From Caulobacter sp. (GTDB lineage: Bacteria > Pseudomonadota > Alphaproteobacteria > Caulobacterales > Caulobacteraceae), in the NCBI GenBank assembly GCA_029866155.1, contig JARWZW010000052.1, positions 1-52,951 on the forward strand: DNA of 52,951 nucleotides, read 5' to 3'. This document shows positions 34,450-44,316 of the stretch, piece by piece. The number at the start of each line of letters is the position of its first letter. Position 1 is the first letter of the stretch. Both the position numbers and the translations under genes were made by a program. The notes beneath the pieces are model-generated. The model saw only the letters and a list, made by a program, of their open reading frames with translations, was not told the origin of the DNA and did no database searches.

Positions 34450-37052
34450 CGTCCGGCAGTTCGGCGCGGATCAGTCTGCCGGCCATGGCCTGGCTGATCC
34501 TGGGGGAATGGCGGACCCAGCCGGTGCGGGTGGCGACCGCGGCCATCGCCATCGCCGTGGGGGTGGCGCTGGGTTTCGGGGTGCATCTGATCAACGCCTC
34601 GGCCCTGACCGAGTTTTCCCGGGCCATTGCGACGGTCAATGGCGACGCCGACCTGCAGGTGGCGTCTGTCTCGCCCGCCGGGTTCGACGAGGCCCTCTAT
34701 CCCCGGCTCGCGCGGGTCGCCGGGGTGGCGCGGGCCAGTCCGGTGGTGCAGCTGACCGCCGCCCTGCCGGGCGAGGCCCAGGGCCTGACCCTGATCGGCC
34801 TGGACATCTTCCGCGCCGCCGCCGTGACGCCCGGCCTGCTGGGTCGGCCCGATCCGGCGCCCAGCGGAGATCCCTCCGGCGGCAGCGGGTTTGGCGACGC
34901 CGGGGCGGTGTTCGACGAGACGGCTGTCTTCCTGTCGCCCGCCCTGCGGGAGGCCGTAACCGAGGGACCATCAAGGCGCCCGGCCCTGCAACGGGGCGCG
35001 GTCCTGTCCCTGTCGGCCGCCGACCGCACCGTGCCGGTCACCGTGGCCGGGACCCTGCCGGGCGTCGCCGAAGGCCGGCGGATCGCCGTCATGGACATCG
35101 CCGCCGCCCAGTGGCGTTTTGGCCAGCTGGGCCGGCTGCAGCGGGTGGACCTGAAACTGGTCGCCGGCGCGGACCGGGAGGCGGTCCAGGCCGCCATCGC
35201 CCGGATGCTGCCGCCCGAGGCCGAACTGGTGACCCGCGAAAGCCAGTCGCGGCGCAGCGACAGCCTGTCCCGCGCCTACCGGGTCAATCTCAACATGCTG
35301 GCCCTGATGGCCCTGCTGACCGGCGGATTCCTGGTGTTTTCCGCCCAGTCCCTGTCGGTGGCCCGGCGGCGGTCTCAGTTTGCCCTGCTGCGGGTGCTGG
35401 GAACCCGTCGCCGCGCCCTGCTGATCCAGGTCCTGATCGAGGGCGGGGTGGTCGGCGCGGTCGGGGCCCTGCTGGGCCTGGGGCTGGGGGTGCTGCTGGC
35501 CGATACGGCCCTGCGGCTGCTGGGCGGCGACCTGGGCGGCGGCTATTTCAGCGGCGGCCGGCCGGACCTGGTCTTTGCGCCAGTGGCGGCCCTGGTGTTC
35601 TTTGGTCTTGGCCTGCTCTGCGCCGTCGGCGGCAGCCTGCTGCCGGCCCGGGAGGCCTCCCTGGCCCAGCCGGCCGTGGCGCTGAAAAATGCCGGGGACG
35701 CGGTGGACCCGTCGCAGCGGCCGGCCATCGGCCTGGCCCTCTGCCTGCTGCTGGCCGGGGCGGCCTGCGCCTTTGGTCCGGCCATCGGCGGCCTGCCCCT
35801 GTTGGGCTATGCCTCCATGGCCCTGTTGCTGGCCGGCGGGGTGGCTGCCATGCCCTGGCTGGCCCGTGCCCTCTTATCGCCGCTGCAGGGAGCGCGGTTT
35901 TCCGCCCCCTCCACCGAACTGGCGGTGCGCCGGCTGTGGGGCGCGCCCTCCCAGGCGGCCGTGGCCCTTTGCGGCATTGTCGCCTCCACCAGCCTGATGA
36001 TCGCCATGGCGGTGATGGTGGCCAGTTTCCGGGGTTCCGTGGACGATTGGCTGGGCCAGGTCCTGCCGGACGATCTCTATATGCGGTTTTCCGGGCCTTC
36101 GGAGGCGGGCGGGCTGGACCCGGCTGGACAGGCCAGGCTGTTGACCCTGCCCGGGGTTGCGGGCGTGCATTTCACCCGGTCCCAGCCCCTGAGGCTGAGC
36201 CCGGAGAGCCCTGCTGTCGCCCTGGTGGCCCAGGGAATCCGCCGGGAGGACCCCGGGGCCCGCCTGCCAATGATCGGGAGCCCGCGTCCCATTCCCGCCG
36301 GCGCCACCCCGGTTTGGCTGTCGGAACCGGCCGCCTGGATCCATGGCAAGCGGGCCGGGGACTGGATGGTCCTGCCCATTGCCGGCGGGCAAAAGGTCTT
36401 TGTCGCCGGCCTGTGGCGCGACTATGCCCGGCAGAACGGCGCCGTGATCCTGACCAGCGAAGACTACAGCCGCCTGACCGGAGACAATCTGCGGGCCGAG
36501 GCCTCCATTGCGCTCAAGCCCGGCGCCGATGTCGCCGCAGTCACCGCCCGGCTGAAGGCAGCCCTGCCGGCCGACCTGGCCGTCCGGGCGCAGTTTGCAC
36601 GGCCCGGCGAGATCCGCGCCATCGCCCTTGGCCTGTTCGACCGCAGTTTCGCCATCACCTATGTCCTGGAACTGGTGGCCATTCTGGTCGGCCTGGCCGG
36701 GGTGGCGGCCACGGTCTCGGCCCAGACGCTTGCCCGCACCAAGGAGTTTGGCATGCTGCGCCACATCGGGGTCCGCCGGGGCCAGATCACCGCCATGCTG
36801 GCCCAGGAAGGCGCCCTGCTGGGGGCCGTCGGGGTGGCGGCCGGCCTGACCCTGGGCCTGGTGATGAGCCAGGTCCTGATCCATGTGGTCAATCCCCAGT
36901 CCTTCCACTGGACCATGGAGACAAGGCTGCCCTGGGCGCTGTTCGGGATCGTGACGGTCGCCCTGATCGGCGCCTCGGCCGGGGCCGCCCTGCTGGCCGG
37001 GCGCCGCGCCCTGTCTCTGGATGCGGTGCGGGCCGTGCGGGAGGACTGGTGA
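34446..37052 (+). CDS. FtsX-like ABC transporter permease
   Basis: 868-residue inner-membrane protein with the two-FtsX-unit plan: a first TM helix after WLILGEWRTQPVRVATAAIAIAVGVALGFGVHLI, a large periplasmic MacB-like region, a cluster of TM helices around 285-420, central TM helices at about 440-490, another TM helix with second periplasmic domain from about 515, and final TM helices at about 745-855. The final unit carries AQTLARTKEFGMLRHIGVRRGQITAMLAQEGALLG, the coupling-helix region. Such permeases move lipids or lipoproteins or act as mechanotransmitters. It overlaps the ATPase remnant by ATGA and the AttH-like gene by TGATG, so it is the middle of an operon. Confidence 0.93.
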   Translation: MTSGSSARISLPAMAWLILGEWRTQPVRVATAAIAIAVGVALGFGVHLINASALTEFSRAIATVNGDADLQVASVSPAGFDEALYPRLARVAGVARASPVVQLTAALPGEAQGLTLIGLDIFRAAAVTPGLLGRPDPAPSGDPSGGSGFGDAGAVFDETAVFLSPALREAVTEGPSRRPALQRGAVLSLSAADRTVPVTVAGTLPGVAEGRRIAVMDIAAAQWRFGQLGRLQRVDLKLVAGADREAVQAAIARMLPPEAELVTRESQSRRSDSLSRAYRVNLNMLALMALLTGGFLVFSAQSLSVARRRSQFALLRVLGTRRRALLIQVLIEGGVVGAVGALLGLGLGVLLADTALRLLGGDLGGGYFSGGRPDLVFAPVAALVFFGLGLLCAVGGSLLPAREASLAQPAVALKNAGDAVDPSQRPAIGLALCLLLAGAACAFGPAIGGLPLLGYASMALLLAGGVAAMPWLARALLSPLQGARFSAPSTELAVRRLWGAPSQAAVALCGIVASTSLMIAMAVMVASFRGSVDDWLGQVLPDDLYMRFSGPSEAGGLDPAGQARLLTLPGVAGVHFTRSQPLRLSPESPAVALVAQGIRREDPGARLPMIGSPRPIPAGATPVWLSEPAAWIHGKRAGDWMVLPIAGGQKVFVAGLWRDYARQNGAVILTSEDYSRLTGDNLRAEASIALKPGADVAAVTARLKAALPADLAVRAQFARPGEIRAIALGLFDRSFAITYVLELVAILVGLAGVAATVSAQTLARTKEFGMLRHIGVRRGQITAMLAQEGALLGAVGVAAGLTLGLVMSQVLIHVVNPQSFHWTMETRLPWALFGIVTVALIGASAGAALLAGRRALSLDAVRAVREDW

Positions 37053-38137
37053 TGCGGGCGATCCTGTCCAGACTGGGCCTCTGCCTGATGGCCCTGCTGA
37101 TCACGGCGGCCGGCGGCGACGCGAGGGTGGCGCCCGTCTATGCCCCGGTGACGGCAGGGACTCCCATCACCTTTCCCCGCGACCATGGCGCCCATCCGGA
37201 GTTTCGCACCGAGTGGTGGTATGTGACCGGCTGGGTCGAGGTCCAGGGCGGGGAGCCCATGGGCTTCCAGGTCACGTTCTTCCGGACCCGGCCCAATGTC
37301 GACCAGGCCAATCCCAGCGCCTTCGCCGCAAAGCAGATCCTGTTCGCCCATGCCGCCCTGGCCGATCCGGCCGTGGGAAAACTGCTCCATGACCAGAGGG
37401 TCGCCCGGGCCGGCTTTGGCCTGGCCGAGGCGTCAGAGGCCGACGGCGCCGTGGTCATCGATGACTGGTCCCTGCGCCGGGGCGGCGATGATCGCTGGCG
37501 CAGCCGGGCAGGGGGCGCTGACTTCAATCTGGACCTGACCTTCGCCCCCACCCAGCCGCCGCTGCTGCAGGGACAGGGGGGCTTCAGCCGCAAGGGCCCC
37601 GCCGCCGGCCAGGCCAGCCATTACTACAGCCTGCCGCAGATGGCGGTGACGGGCGCAGTCACCCGGGGCGGCAAGACCCAGAAGGTCACGGGCCGGGCCT
37701 GGCTGGACCGGGAATGGTCCTCGACCCTGCTGGACCCTGCCGCCGTGGGCTGGGACTGGGCCGGGATCAACCTGGCCGACGGATCGGCCCTGACCGCCTT
37801 CCAGGTCCGCGACGCCGCCGGAAAGCCGGTCTGGGCCGGCGGGTCCTGGCGCAGGCCAGAGGGCCAGCTGACGGCCCTGGGTCCAGCCGATGTGACGTTC
37901 GCGCCCTTGCGGCGCTGGCGCTCGCCCCGCACCAAGGCCCTCTATCCGGTGGAGCAGGCCATCACGGTGCGCCTGCCAGAGGGCCCGCGCACCCTGACCC
38001 TCAAGCCTCTGTTCGACGACCAGGAACTGGACAGCCGGGCCGGCGGCGGCCCGGTCTATTGGGAGGGGGCGGTGTCGGACGGATCAGCCCGGGGCTATCT
38101 GGAACTGACCGGCTATTTCGAAAAGCTGACGCTTTAG
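37052..38137 (+). CDS. AttH/CrtC-like lipocalin-domain protein
   Basis: 361 residues from ATG 37052, overlapping the permease stop (TGATG). A signal peptide ends near residue 20-25. The body is the AttH (CrtC-like, double lipocalin) fold: FPRDHGAHPEFRTEWWYVTGWVEV, then MGFQVTFFRTRP, QILFAHAALAD, SHYYSLPQMAVTG, GRAWLDREWSS and GWDWAGINLADGSALTAFQVRD. The EWWY and WLDREW motifs are diagnostic. ATPase-FtsX-AttH cassettes recur in proteobacteria, and AttH probably binds the exported lipid-like cargo in the periplasm. Its stop is interleaved with that of the convergent tetR gene. Confidence 0.92.
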   Translation: MRAILSRLGLCLMALLITAAGGDARVAPVYAPVTAGTPITFPRDHGAHPEFRTEWWYVTGWVEVQGGEPMGFQVTFFRTRPNVDQANPSAFAAKQILFAHAALADPAVGKLLHDQRVARAGFGLAEASEADGAVVIDDWSLRRGGDDRWRSRAGGADFNLDLTFAPTQPPLLQGQGGFSRKGPAAGQASHYYSLPQMAVTGAVTRGGKTQKVTGRAWLDREWSSTLLDPAAVGWDWAGINLADGSALTAFQVRDAAGKPVWAGGSWRRPEGQLTALGPADVTFAPLRRWRSPRTKALYPVEQAITVRLPEGPRTLTLKPLFDDQELDSRAGGGPVYWEGAVSDGSARGYLELTGYFEKLTL

Positions 38138-38748
38138 GACAATACGGCTCCGCGACCCGCCAGCCCCCGGATGATCGCCTCGAAGGCGCCGCGCCTGAGG
38201 GCCGAGGGGTCGATGGCCGGCGACAGCTTGCCGGCCAGCTGCAGCACCAGACCGCCATGCAGGGCGGCCCATAGCATGTGGGAAACCAGCACCGGGTCTC
38301 CCTCGATCAGCCCCGCCTCGACCAGCCCCGTCGCCTGGCCGGCCATGATGTCCCTGGCCCGGCGGCTGGCGGCCACCAGGTCGGGATAGTCCGCCTCGTT
38401 GGGCTGTGACAGGTCGAACATCAGGCGGTAGGCGTCGGGGTTTTTCAGGGCGAACCCGACATAGGCCCGGCCCACCGCCAGGGAGCGCTCCAGGGGGCCG
38501 TCCGCCGCCCGGTAGGCCGCTTCCAGCGCTATGGCGAACCGTTCAAACCCGCTGGCCCGAACCGCCGCCAGGATGTCATCCTTGTCCCTGAAATAGCGGT
38601 AGGGCGTCATGGGGCTGACCCCCAGGGCGACAGCCAGCTGGCGCATGGTCACCGCCTGCGGACCATGCTCGGCGAACAGTCGCTCCGCTGCCGCACAGAG
38701 ACGGTCACGGAAGGCCTCGACTTCGGCTGGGGAAAGGGCGCGCGGCAT
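38134..38748 (-). CDS. TetR-family transcriptional regulator (WHG-type C-terminal domain)
   Basis: 204 residues. Helix-turn-helix: LFAEHGPQAVTMRQLAVALGVSPMTPYRYFRDKDDILAAV (about 24-63). The C-terminal ligand domain contains HMLWAALHGGLVLQLAGKL, the WHG motif group. It is divergent from the 43-codon ORF and carotenoid oxygenase, with an AT-rich repeat-bearing gap between, so it probably represses them and itself. It overlaps the AttH gene end by four bases tail to tail. The inducer could be an apocarotenoid or lipid; guess only. Confidence 0.92.
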   Translation of the reverse strand: MPRALSPAEVEAFRDRLCAAAERLFAEHGPQAVTMRQLAVALGVSPMTPYRYFRDKDDILAAVRASGFERFAIALEAAYRAADGPLERSLAVGRAYVGFALKNPDAYRLMFDLSQPNEADYPDLVAASRRARDIMAGQATGLVEAGLIEGDPVLVSHMLWAALHGGLVLQLAGKLSPAIDPSALRRGAFEAIIRGLAGRGAVLS

Positions 38749-38783
38749 GTCACAAAACCGTGGGAAGTCTCTGGCGTCAGTAT

Positions 38784-38811
38784 AGCTTACAATATAAGTT
38801 TACAGGGTAAA
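38784..38811 (+). promoter_or_regulatory. Candidate TetR operator/promoter region
   Basis: In an AT-rich gap within GC-rich DNA, AGCTTAC (38784-38790) and AGTTTAC (38797-38803) repeat at a 13-base step. TTTAC (38799-38803) and GTAAA (38807-38811) form an inverted repeat. The position between divergent tetR and its likely target fits an operator overlapping both promoters. Confidence 0.45.
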
Positions 38812-38826
38812 TTAAAGGAAAGCCCC

Positions 38827-38958
38827 ATGGCCTGGGACCGGTTGCTCGCCAAGGATGATCTGACCCGCACCGAACTGCGCAGTCATGCTGACCTGACCGG
38901 GACCGACCTTGCCGAAGGCGACGCACCGCCTGACCAGGGGCTGATCGTCAAGGTCTAG
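38827..38958 (+). CDS. 43-residue small protein upstream of the carotenoid oxygenase
   Basis: ATG 38827 follows AAAGGAAAG at a good distance. The product is hydrophilic and acidic (MAWDRLLAKDDLTRTELRSH...), without cysteines or membrane segment. It ends 29 bases before the carotenoid oxygenase start, on the same strand and behind the same AT-rich promoter. The ribosome site and promoter suggest it is translated, but no family is recognised. It might be a leader peptide or a small partner protein. Confidence 0.5.
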   Translation: MAWDRLLAKDDLTRTELRSHADLTGTDLAEGDAPPDQGLIVKV

Positions 38959-38987
38959 AAAAAACAAGAGAACAGGAGGCAGGCATC

Positions 38988-40379
38988 ATGGACGGCGAAA
39001 CCCGGGGAAACCCCTTTCTGCGAGGCAATTTTGCGCCCCTGCGCAGCGAGGACGACTTCAACCTGGACCTTCAGGGCGCCCTTCCGGACGGCCTGACTGG
39101 AAGTCTCTACCGGATCGGACCCAATCCGCAGTTCGATCCGGTGGAGCGCAACTATCACTGGTTCGGTGGCGACGGCATGGTCCATGCCTTCGAGATCGCG
39201 GATGGCGCCGTCCGCTATCGCAACCGCTATGTCCAGACCCCGCGCTGGCAGACGGAAAACGCCGCCGGCAGGGTGCTTTATGGGGTGATGGGCAATCCCA
39301 TGACCACCGATCCCTCGGTCATGGGCACGGACAGCGGCGTAGCCAACACCAACATCATGCTCCATGCCGGTCGGCTGCTGGCCCTGGAAGAGGGGCATGA
39401 ACCCTTCGAGGTCGCCCAGGGCGATCTGGCGCCTCTCGGCTATCGGCCCTTCGGCGGACGGGTGACCGCCCATCCCAAGGTCGATCCCCGCACCGGCGAA
39501 ATGGTCTTCATCGCTTATGCCGACGGCGCCCTGCCCCTGTCAGAACAGATCAGCTGGGGTGTGGCGGGGGCAGATGGCGAGCTGAAGCTGCGGGAGACGT
39601 TCACCGCGCCCTACTGTTCCATGGTCCATGATTTCGCCCTGACCGACCGCTATGTGGTGATCCCGGTCATGCCCCTGACCGGCGACATCAAGCGGGCCAT
39701 GCGCGGCGGCCCGCCCTTTGCCTGGGACCCGCAGCAGGACACCTGCCTGGCCATCATCGACCGCGCCCTGGGCGTGGCCAGCCTGCGTTGGGTGACGGTC
39801 CCGACCGGCTATGTCTTCCATGTTATGAACGCCTGGGATGACGACCAGGGCCTGGTGGTGGACGCCATGCGATATCCCCAGGCGCCGTTCTTTCCCCTGG
39901 TCGATGGCAGCCCCGGCAAGGAAACCTCCGCCATCAACATCCGCTGGCGGGTCGATCTTTCGGGCCTGGAGGCGACCGTCGAGGAAACCGTTCTGGATGA
40001 CCTGGCCGGCGAGTTTCCAAGGTTCGATGAGCGCTACGCCCAGCGCCCCCACCGCCATGGCTGGTTCTCCGGCCAGCAACGCCGGCCGGGCGACATTCGC
40101 GGCGACTGCCTTGTCCATCTCGACCTGCAGACCGGCGCCCGCACAGTCTGGAGCGAAGAGGGAATTGGCGGCGTCGCCGAACCGGTGTTTGTGCCCCGGT
40201 CATCGGACGCCCCGGAGGGCGATGGCTGGATCCTCACTGTCCTCTATCGCCTGGACCGCGGGATCAGCGAACTGGTTGTCTTCGAAGCCCTTGACCTCGC
40301 CGCTGGTCCCATCGCCCGCGCGGCGGCGCCCCGCCGGGTGCCGTTCGGTTTCCATGGGAACTTCGTGGCGCGCATCTAG
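38988..40379 (+). CDS. Carotenoid oxygenase (RPE65/NOV-type cleavage dioxygenase)
   Basis: 463 residues, cytoplasmic, non-haem Fe(II) beta-propeller that splits a C=C bond of carotenoids, apocarotenoids or stilbene-like phenolics with O2. The four iron His are visible in GGRVTAHPKVDP, CSMVHDFALTD, GYVFHVMNAWDD and the C-terminal GFHGNFVARI. The start region GNFAPLRSEDDFNLDLQGALPDGLTGSLYRIGPNPQFDP is standard. ATG 38988 follows AGGAGG (38976-38981). The TAG stop at 40377-40379 begins copy 2 of the 116-bp element. Probably controlled by the divergent TetR. Confidence 0.94.
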   Translation: MDGETRGNPFLRGNFAPLRSEDDFNLDLQGALPDGLTGSLYRIGPNPQFDPVERNYHWFGGDGMVHAFEIADGAVRYRNRYVQTPRWQTENAAGRVLYGVMGNPMTTDPSVMGTDSGVANTNIMLHAGRLLALEEGHEPFEVAQGDLAPLGYRPFGGRVTAHPKVDPRTGEMVFIAYADGALPLSEQISWGVAGADGELKLRETFTAPYCSMVHDFALTDRYVVIPVMPLTGDIKRAMRGGPPFAWDPQQDTCLAIIDRALGVASLRWVTVPTGYVFHVMNAWDDDQGLVVDAMRYPQAPFFPLVDGSPGKETSAINIRWRVDLSGLEATVEETVLDDLAGEFPRFDERYAQRPHRHGWFSGQQRRPGDIRGDCLVHLDLQTGARTVWSEEGIGGVAEPVFVPRSSDAPEGDGWILTVLYRLDRGISELVVFEALDLAAGPIARAAAPRRVPFGFHGNFVARI

Positions 40380-40492
40380 GGCGTGTTCCGATAAGTGTGC
40401 AGCGGTTATCGGACCGAAACATGCTCTAACACTTTGAATCAGAGCCTGTTTTTCCGGTATGATCCGTTCGATCATACCGGAGCAGGCTCTAG
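40377..40492 (+). repeat. Dispersed 116-bp palindromic element, copy 2
   Basis: Edges TAGGGCGTGTTCC and GGAGCAGGCTCTAG form imperfect terminal inverted repeats. Inside are CCGATA/TATCGG, and a strong hairpin CCGGTATGATC...GATCATACCGG (about 40455-40481). Starts on the TAG stop of the carotenoid oxygenase; removing the element plus one TA restores the same stop codon. 100/116 identical to 7203-7318. Confidence 0.87.
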
Positions 40493-40522
40493 AAACCTTC
40501 TCCCCGGGTGGGGAGAAGGTTT
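40493..40522. terminator. Bidirectional intrinsic terminator between carotenoid oxygenase and secA
   Basis: AAACCTTCTCCCC (40493-40505) and GGGGAGAAGGTTT (40510-40522) form a perfect 13-bp stem with a GGGT loop and A/T-rich flanks on both sides. It lies 11 bases beyond the secA stop at 40534 and just past the 116-bp element. Confidence 0.88.
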
Positions 40523-40533
40523 TGCAGGGGGCT

Positions 40534-43302
40534 TTAGACCAGCGACCCGTGGCAGTGCTTGAATTTGCGGCCTGAGCCACAGGGGCAAGCGGCGTTGCGG
40601 CTGGTTCGGTCCCAGCCTTCCGGCAAGGCCGACAGGGGCAGGGCGGCGCGCTGCTGGGGGTCGAGATTGCCGCCGCCGGCGGCCAGGGTCAGGGCGCGCT
40701 CGTTCTCGCCGGTATTGGGGTCCATATGGACTTCCGTCAGCCCGGCCAGCGGATCGGGCTCGGGCTCGGCGTACTGGAACTCCACCGTCATCAGCCAGCG
40801 GGTGGTGTTGCTGCGGAGGTCGCCCAGCAGCTTTTCGAACAGGCTGAAGGCCTCGGTCTTGTATTCGTTCAGCGGGTCGCGCTGACCATAGCCGCGCAGA
40901 CCGATGACGTTACGCAGATGGTCCAGATGCATCAGATGCTCGCGCCACTGAAGATCGATCATCTGCAGCAGGAAGTTCTTTTCCACCGACCGGGTCTGTT
41001 CGGCCGACAGGATGTTTTCCCGCTCGGCGGCCCGTGCGTCGGCCGCATCGCGCAGCCTCTGCTGGATTTCCTCGTTGGCGATGCCCTCTTCCGCCGCCCA
41101 GTCCGCGATCGGCAGCTCCATACCGAGGATGGCGCCGACCCGCTCGGTCAGGCCTGCGACATCCCACTGCTCGGCATAGGCCTTTGGCGGCAGGTGGCGA
41201 TTGACCAGATCCTCGATGGAGTCATTCCGCATCTCGGTGATGATTTCCGAGAGATCGGTGGCCTCCATGAACTCCTGGCGCTGCTCGAACACGGCCTTGC
41301 GCTGGTCATTCACGACGTCGTCGTACTTCAGCAGGTTCTTGCGGATCTCGTAGTTGCGCTGTTCGACCCGCTTCTGAGCCGTGGCGATAGCGCCGTTCAG
41401 CCATTTGTGGGTAATGGCCTCGCCTTCCTGAACTCCGAAGGAGCGCATGATGGCATCCAGTCGGTCTCCGGCGAAGATGCGCAGCAGGTCGTCCTCGCAG
41501 CAGAGGAAGAACTTTGACTTGCCGGGGTCCCCCTGGCGACCGGTCCGGCCACGCAGCTGGTTGTCGATCCGGCGGCTTTCGTGGCGTTCCGTGCCCAGGA
41601 CATAGAGACCGCCAGCGGCCAGGGCCCTGGCCTTGCCTTCGGCGATCTTGGTCTCGAAATCGGCTTTCTCGGCGGACTCGGCCTCGTTCGAGGGCTCGAT
41701 GCCCAGGCCCATCTGGTCCTGGCGCCATTTGGCCATGTGCATCTCGACATTGCCGCCTAACTGGATGTCGGTGCCGCGGCCGGCCATGTTGGTGGCGATG
41801 GTCACGGCGCCCGGAATGCCTGCGTCAGCGACGATCAGGGCTTCCTGCTCGTGATAGCGGGCGTTCAGCACGCTGTGGGGAATGCCCTTGATGGTCTTGC
41901 CGTCCATCTCGAAGCTGTGACCGTTGAGCAGCTCGGAGAGGGTTTCCGACTTCTCGATCGAGACGGTGCCGACCAGGATCGGCTGGCCCCGGCGGTAGCA
42001 GTCCTCGATCTGGTCGATGATCGCCTTGTTTTTTTCCTCGGCGGTCCGATAGACCTCGTCGTCCTCGTCAATCCGAGCGACGGGCCGGTTGGTCGGGATC
42101 TCCATGACATCCATCTTGTAGATGTCGCCGAATTCCTGGGCCTCGGTGGCCGCCGTGCCGGTCATGCCCGACAGCTTCTTGTAGAGGCGGAAATAGTTCT
42201 GGATGGTGACCGAGGCCAGGGTCTGGTTCTCGGGCTGGATATTGGCGCCTTCCTTGGCTTCGATCGCCTGGTGCAGGCCTTCCGACAGTCGCCTGCCGGT
42301 CATCATCCGGCCGGTGAACTCGTCGATCAGGATCACCTCGCCGGCCTTGACGATATAGTCCTTGTCCCGAGTGTAGAGGATGTTGGCCCTCAGGGCCTGG
42401 TTCACATGGTGCACGATGGAGACGTTGGCGGCGTCATAGAGGCCGGCCGTGTCCTCGCCCAGGTGATCGCCGGCGATCAGCATCTCCTCGATGACTTCCT
42501 GGCCGATCTCGGTCAGCAGCACCTGCCGCTGCTTTTCGTCCAGGTCGAAATTGGTCTTGTCCTTGATCAGGTCCCTCACCAGCAGATCGACGATCCGGTA
42601 CAGATCGCTGCGGTCCTCGGTAGGGCCCGAAATGATCAGCGGGGTGCGGGCCTCATCGATCAGAATGGAGTCCACCTCGTCGACGATGACGAAGTTGTGG
42701 CCGCGCTGGACCATCTCGTCGACGTCATAGACCAGGTTATCGCGCAGATAGTCGAAGCCGAATTCGTTGTTGGTGCCGTAGGTGATGTCGCTGCGATAGG
42801 CGGCCTGGCGCTGTCCCTGGCTCAGCCCGTTGACGATCACCCCGACAGACAGACCGAGGAACTGATAGACCCGGCCCATCCAGTCTGCGTCGCGGCTGGC
42901 CAGGTAGTCATTGACAGTGATGACATGGACGCCCTTGCCTTCAAGGGCGTTGAGATAGGTCGGCAGGGTCGCCACCAGGGTCTTGCCTTCCCCGGTGCGC
43001 ATCTCGGCGATGCCGCCGCCGTGCAGGATCATCCCGCCGACCATCTGGACATCGTAATGGCGCTGACCCAGCACCCGGCGCGAACCTTCCCGCACCACGG
43101 CGAAGGCCTCGTTCAGCAGGCTGTCGAGGGTTGCGCCCTTGGCCAGCCGATCCCGGAATTCCACCGTCTTGGCGCGAAGCTGCTCGTCGGTGAGCGCCGC
43201 CATCTGGGGTTCGAGGGCGTTGATCCTGGCTACCTGGGCCGTCATGGCCTTGACCTTGCGGTCGTTGGCGGAGCCGAAGAGCTTTCTAGCGAAGCCGATC
43301 AT
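40534..43302 (-). CDS. secA: Preprotein translocase ATPase SecA
   Basis: 922 residues; the motor that pushes preproteins through SecYEG. Walker A MRTGEGKT is at 101-108, Walker [15 protein letters not shown] (about 210), the preprotein cross-linking domain follows, NBD2 ends with [14 protein letters not shown], and the C-terminal SecB/zinc site [19 protein letters not shown] is intact (CxCx8CH). The frame is open to 43347, but ATG 43302 ([18 protein letters not shown]) is the family start; its ribosome site is weak. It is divergent from the DUF4282 gene. Confidence 0.97.
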   Translation of the reverse strand: MIGFARKLFGSANDRKVKAMTAQVARINALEPQMAALTDEQLRAKTVEFRDRLAKGATLDSLLNEAFAVVREGSRRVLGQRHYDVQMVGGMILHGGGIAEMRTGEGKTLVATLPTYLNALEGKGVHVITVNDYLASRDADWMGRVYQFLGLSVGVIVNGLSQGQRQAAYRSDITYGTNNEFGFDYLRDNLVYDVDEMVQRGHNFVIVDEVDSILIDEARTPLIISGPTEDRSDLYRIVDLLVRDLIKDKTNFDLDEKQRQVLLTEIGQEVIEEMLIAGDHLGEDTAGLYDAANVSIVHHVNQALRANILYTRDKDYIVKAGEVILIDEFTGRMMTGRRLSEGLHQAIEAKEGANIQPENQTLASVTIQNYFRLYKKLSGMTGTAATEAQEFGDIYKMDVMEIPTNRPVARIDEDDEVYRTAEEKNKAIIDQIEDCYRRGQPILVGTVSIEKSETLSELLNGHSFEMDGKTIKGIPHSVLNARYHEQEALIVADAGIPGAVTIATNMAGRGTDIQLGGNVEMHMAKWRQDQMGLGIEPSNEAESAEKADFETKIAEGKARALAAGGLYVLGTERHESRRIDNQLRGRTGRQGDPGKSKFFLCCEDDLLRIFAGDRLDAIMRSFGVQEGEAITHKWLNGAIATAQKRVEQRNYEIRKNLLKYDDVVNDQRKAVFEQRQEFMEATDLSEIITEMRNDSIEDLVNRHLPPKAYAEQWDVAGLTERVGAILGMELPIADWAAEEGIANEEIQQRLRDAADARAAERENILSAEQTRSVEKNFLLQMIDLQWREHLMHLDHLRNVIGLRGYGQRDPLNEYKTEAFSLFEKLLGDLRSNTTRWLMTVEFQYAEPEPDPLAGLTEVHMDPNTGENERALTLAAGGGNLDPQQRAALPLSALPEGWDRTSRNAACPCGSGRKFKHCHGSLV

Positions 43303-43543
43303 GAAGGGGATAGGTCCGTGAATGTGACTGTCGCGGCGGGCCGACAATGACCCCTCGCACGCTGGAAATGTCGCGATTTGAGCGCGCGGGAGACTTAAGC
43401 AGCGACCCCCCTTAAGTCAACGCGAAGGACCCGATAGGGCCAGCGACCGATCGCCCGGGTCCCTTGCCCCGGGGCCCTTGCGCTGATAGCCATGCTCGTC
43501 AGACGCGGCTGGTTTTGCAGAGCCGCCGGCCCAAGAGGTAGGG

Positions 43544-43942
43544 ATGCCCACGACACCGACTCGCAAGACGCAAGGCGACGCCGCCGGCGTTCTGAGGGAC
43601 ATCCTGACGTTCGAGCGGCTGCTGACCGGGCCGGTGATCCACCTGATCTACTGGGCGGGCCTGGGCGTCATCATCCTCGGCGCCTTTGGCAGTATCGGCG
43701 CAGCGATCGGCGTGGCGCTGAAGGAGCAGGAAATCGTTGGCCGGCTGCTGGCCATCCCTCTGGCCGTGGCCGGGGTCCTTATCTGTTTCGCCCTGGTGCT
43801 GCTGTGGCGGTCGTTCTGCGAATTCTATGTGGCTGTGTTCCGGATCGCTGATGACCTGAAAGGCCTTCGCGCCGCCGCCGAACAGGAAATAGCCCCCGCC
43901 CGTCCCGCAAACACCCCGCCGCCCCGACCTTTTGCCGGCTGA
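43544..43942 (+). CDS. DUF4282 membrane protein
   Basis: 132 residues with two transmembrane helices (about 32-56, LIYWAGLGVIILGAFGSIGAAIGVA, and 66-92, LLAIPLAVAGVLICFALVLLWRSFCEF) and a cytoplasmic-looking tail ending in a Pro-rich stretch. FERLLTGPVIHLIYWAGL at the start is the DUF4282 signature. The family has no assigned function and is found as a small two-helix inner-membrane protein in many bacteria. It sits alone, head to head with secA and tail to tail with the lipoprotein gene. Confidence 0.8.
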   Translation: MPTTPTRKTQGDAAGVLRDILTFERLLTGPVIHLIYWAGLGVIILGAFGSIGAAIGVALKEQEIVGRLLAIPLAVAGVLICFALVLLWRSFCEFYVAVFRIADDLKGLRAAAEQEIAPARPANTPPPRPFAG

Positions 43943-43948
43943 CCGGCC

Positions 43949-44266
43949 CTATCCGATCTCGCAGGCGCCGTCTGTCAGGCGATAGCGGTACCAGGCGTCG
44001 AGGCCCTCTGCGACGAAGCGGATCGGGCAGTCTGCGGTCCGTCCATCCGCCAGCTTGATCACGATCCGGCCCGAACCCCGACAGTCGGCAGGGATCCTGA
44101 TCTCCAGCCGGTCCTGCAGGCGCGGGATCTGCCGGGATGGCCGGCCACAGAGCTCGAGCTGGCCGGAAACCGCAATGCGGCCGGGATCGATCACCTCGAA
44201 CCGGTTGGCAGGCGTACAGGCGCAGAGCAGGACGGCCGCCACGCCCAGGGACATCACAATTTTCAT
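43949..44266 (-). CDS. Small lipoprotein of unknown function
   Basis: 105 residues from ATG 44266; an upstream in-frame start at 44302 is less likely because MKIVMSLGVAAVLLCAC forms a lipoprotein signal directly. Lipobox L-C-A-C places the lipidated Cys at residue 17. The mature part has further cysteines (ELCGRP, PADCRGSG, TADCPIRF, DGACEIG), probably two disulfides, and a beta-rich pattern. Family not recognised. It follows the xylanase gene on the same strand by 50 bases, so the two may share a transcript. Confidence 0.65.
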   Translation of the reverse strand: MKIVMSLGVAAVLLCACTPANRFEVIDPGRIAVSGQLELCGRPSRQIPRLQDRLEIRIPADCRGSGRIVIKLADGRTADCPIRFVAEGLDAWYRYRLTDGACEIG

Positions 44267-44316
44267 GAAAACGGGTTCTCCCTGCCGGCGGTCGGACCGC
44301 AAGGCCAGGCCAGGGG

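Noticed and set aside
41851..43350. 499-residue plus-strand frame opposite secA
   Set aside because: Antisense shadow of a strongly conserved gene; Val/Asp/His-rich text without motifs.
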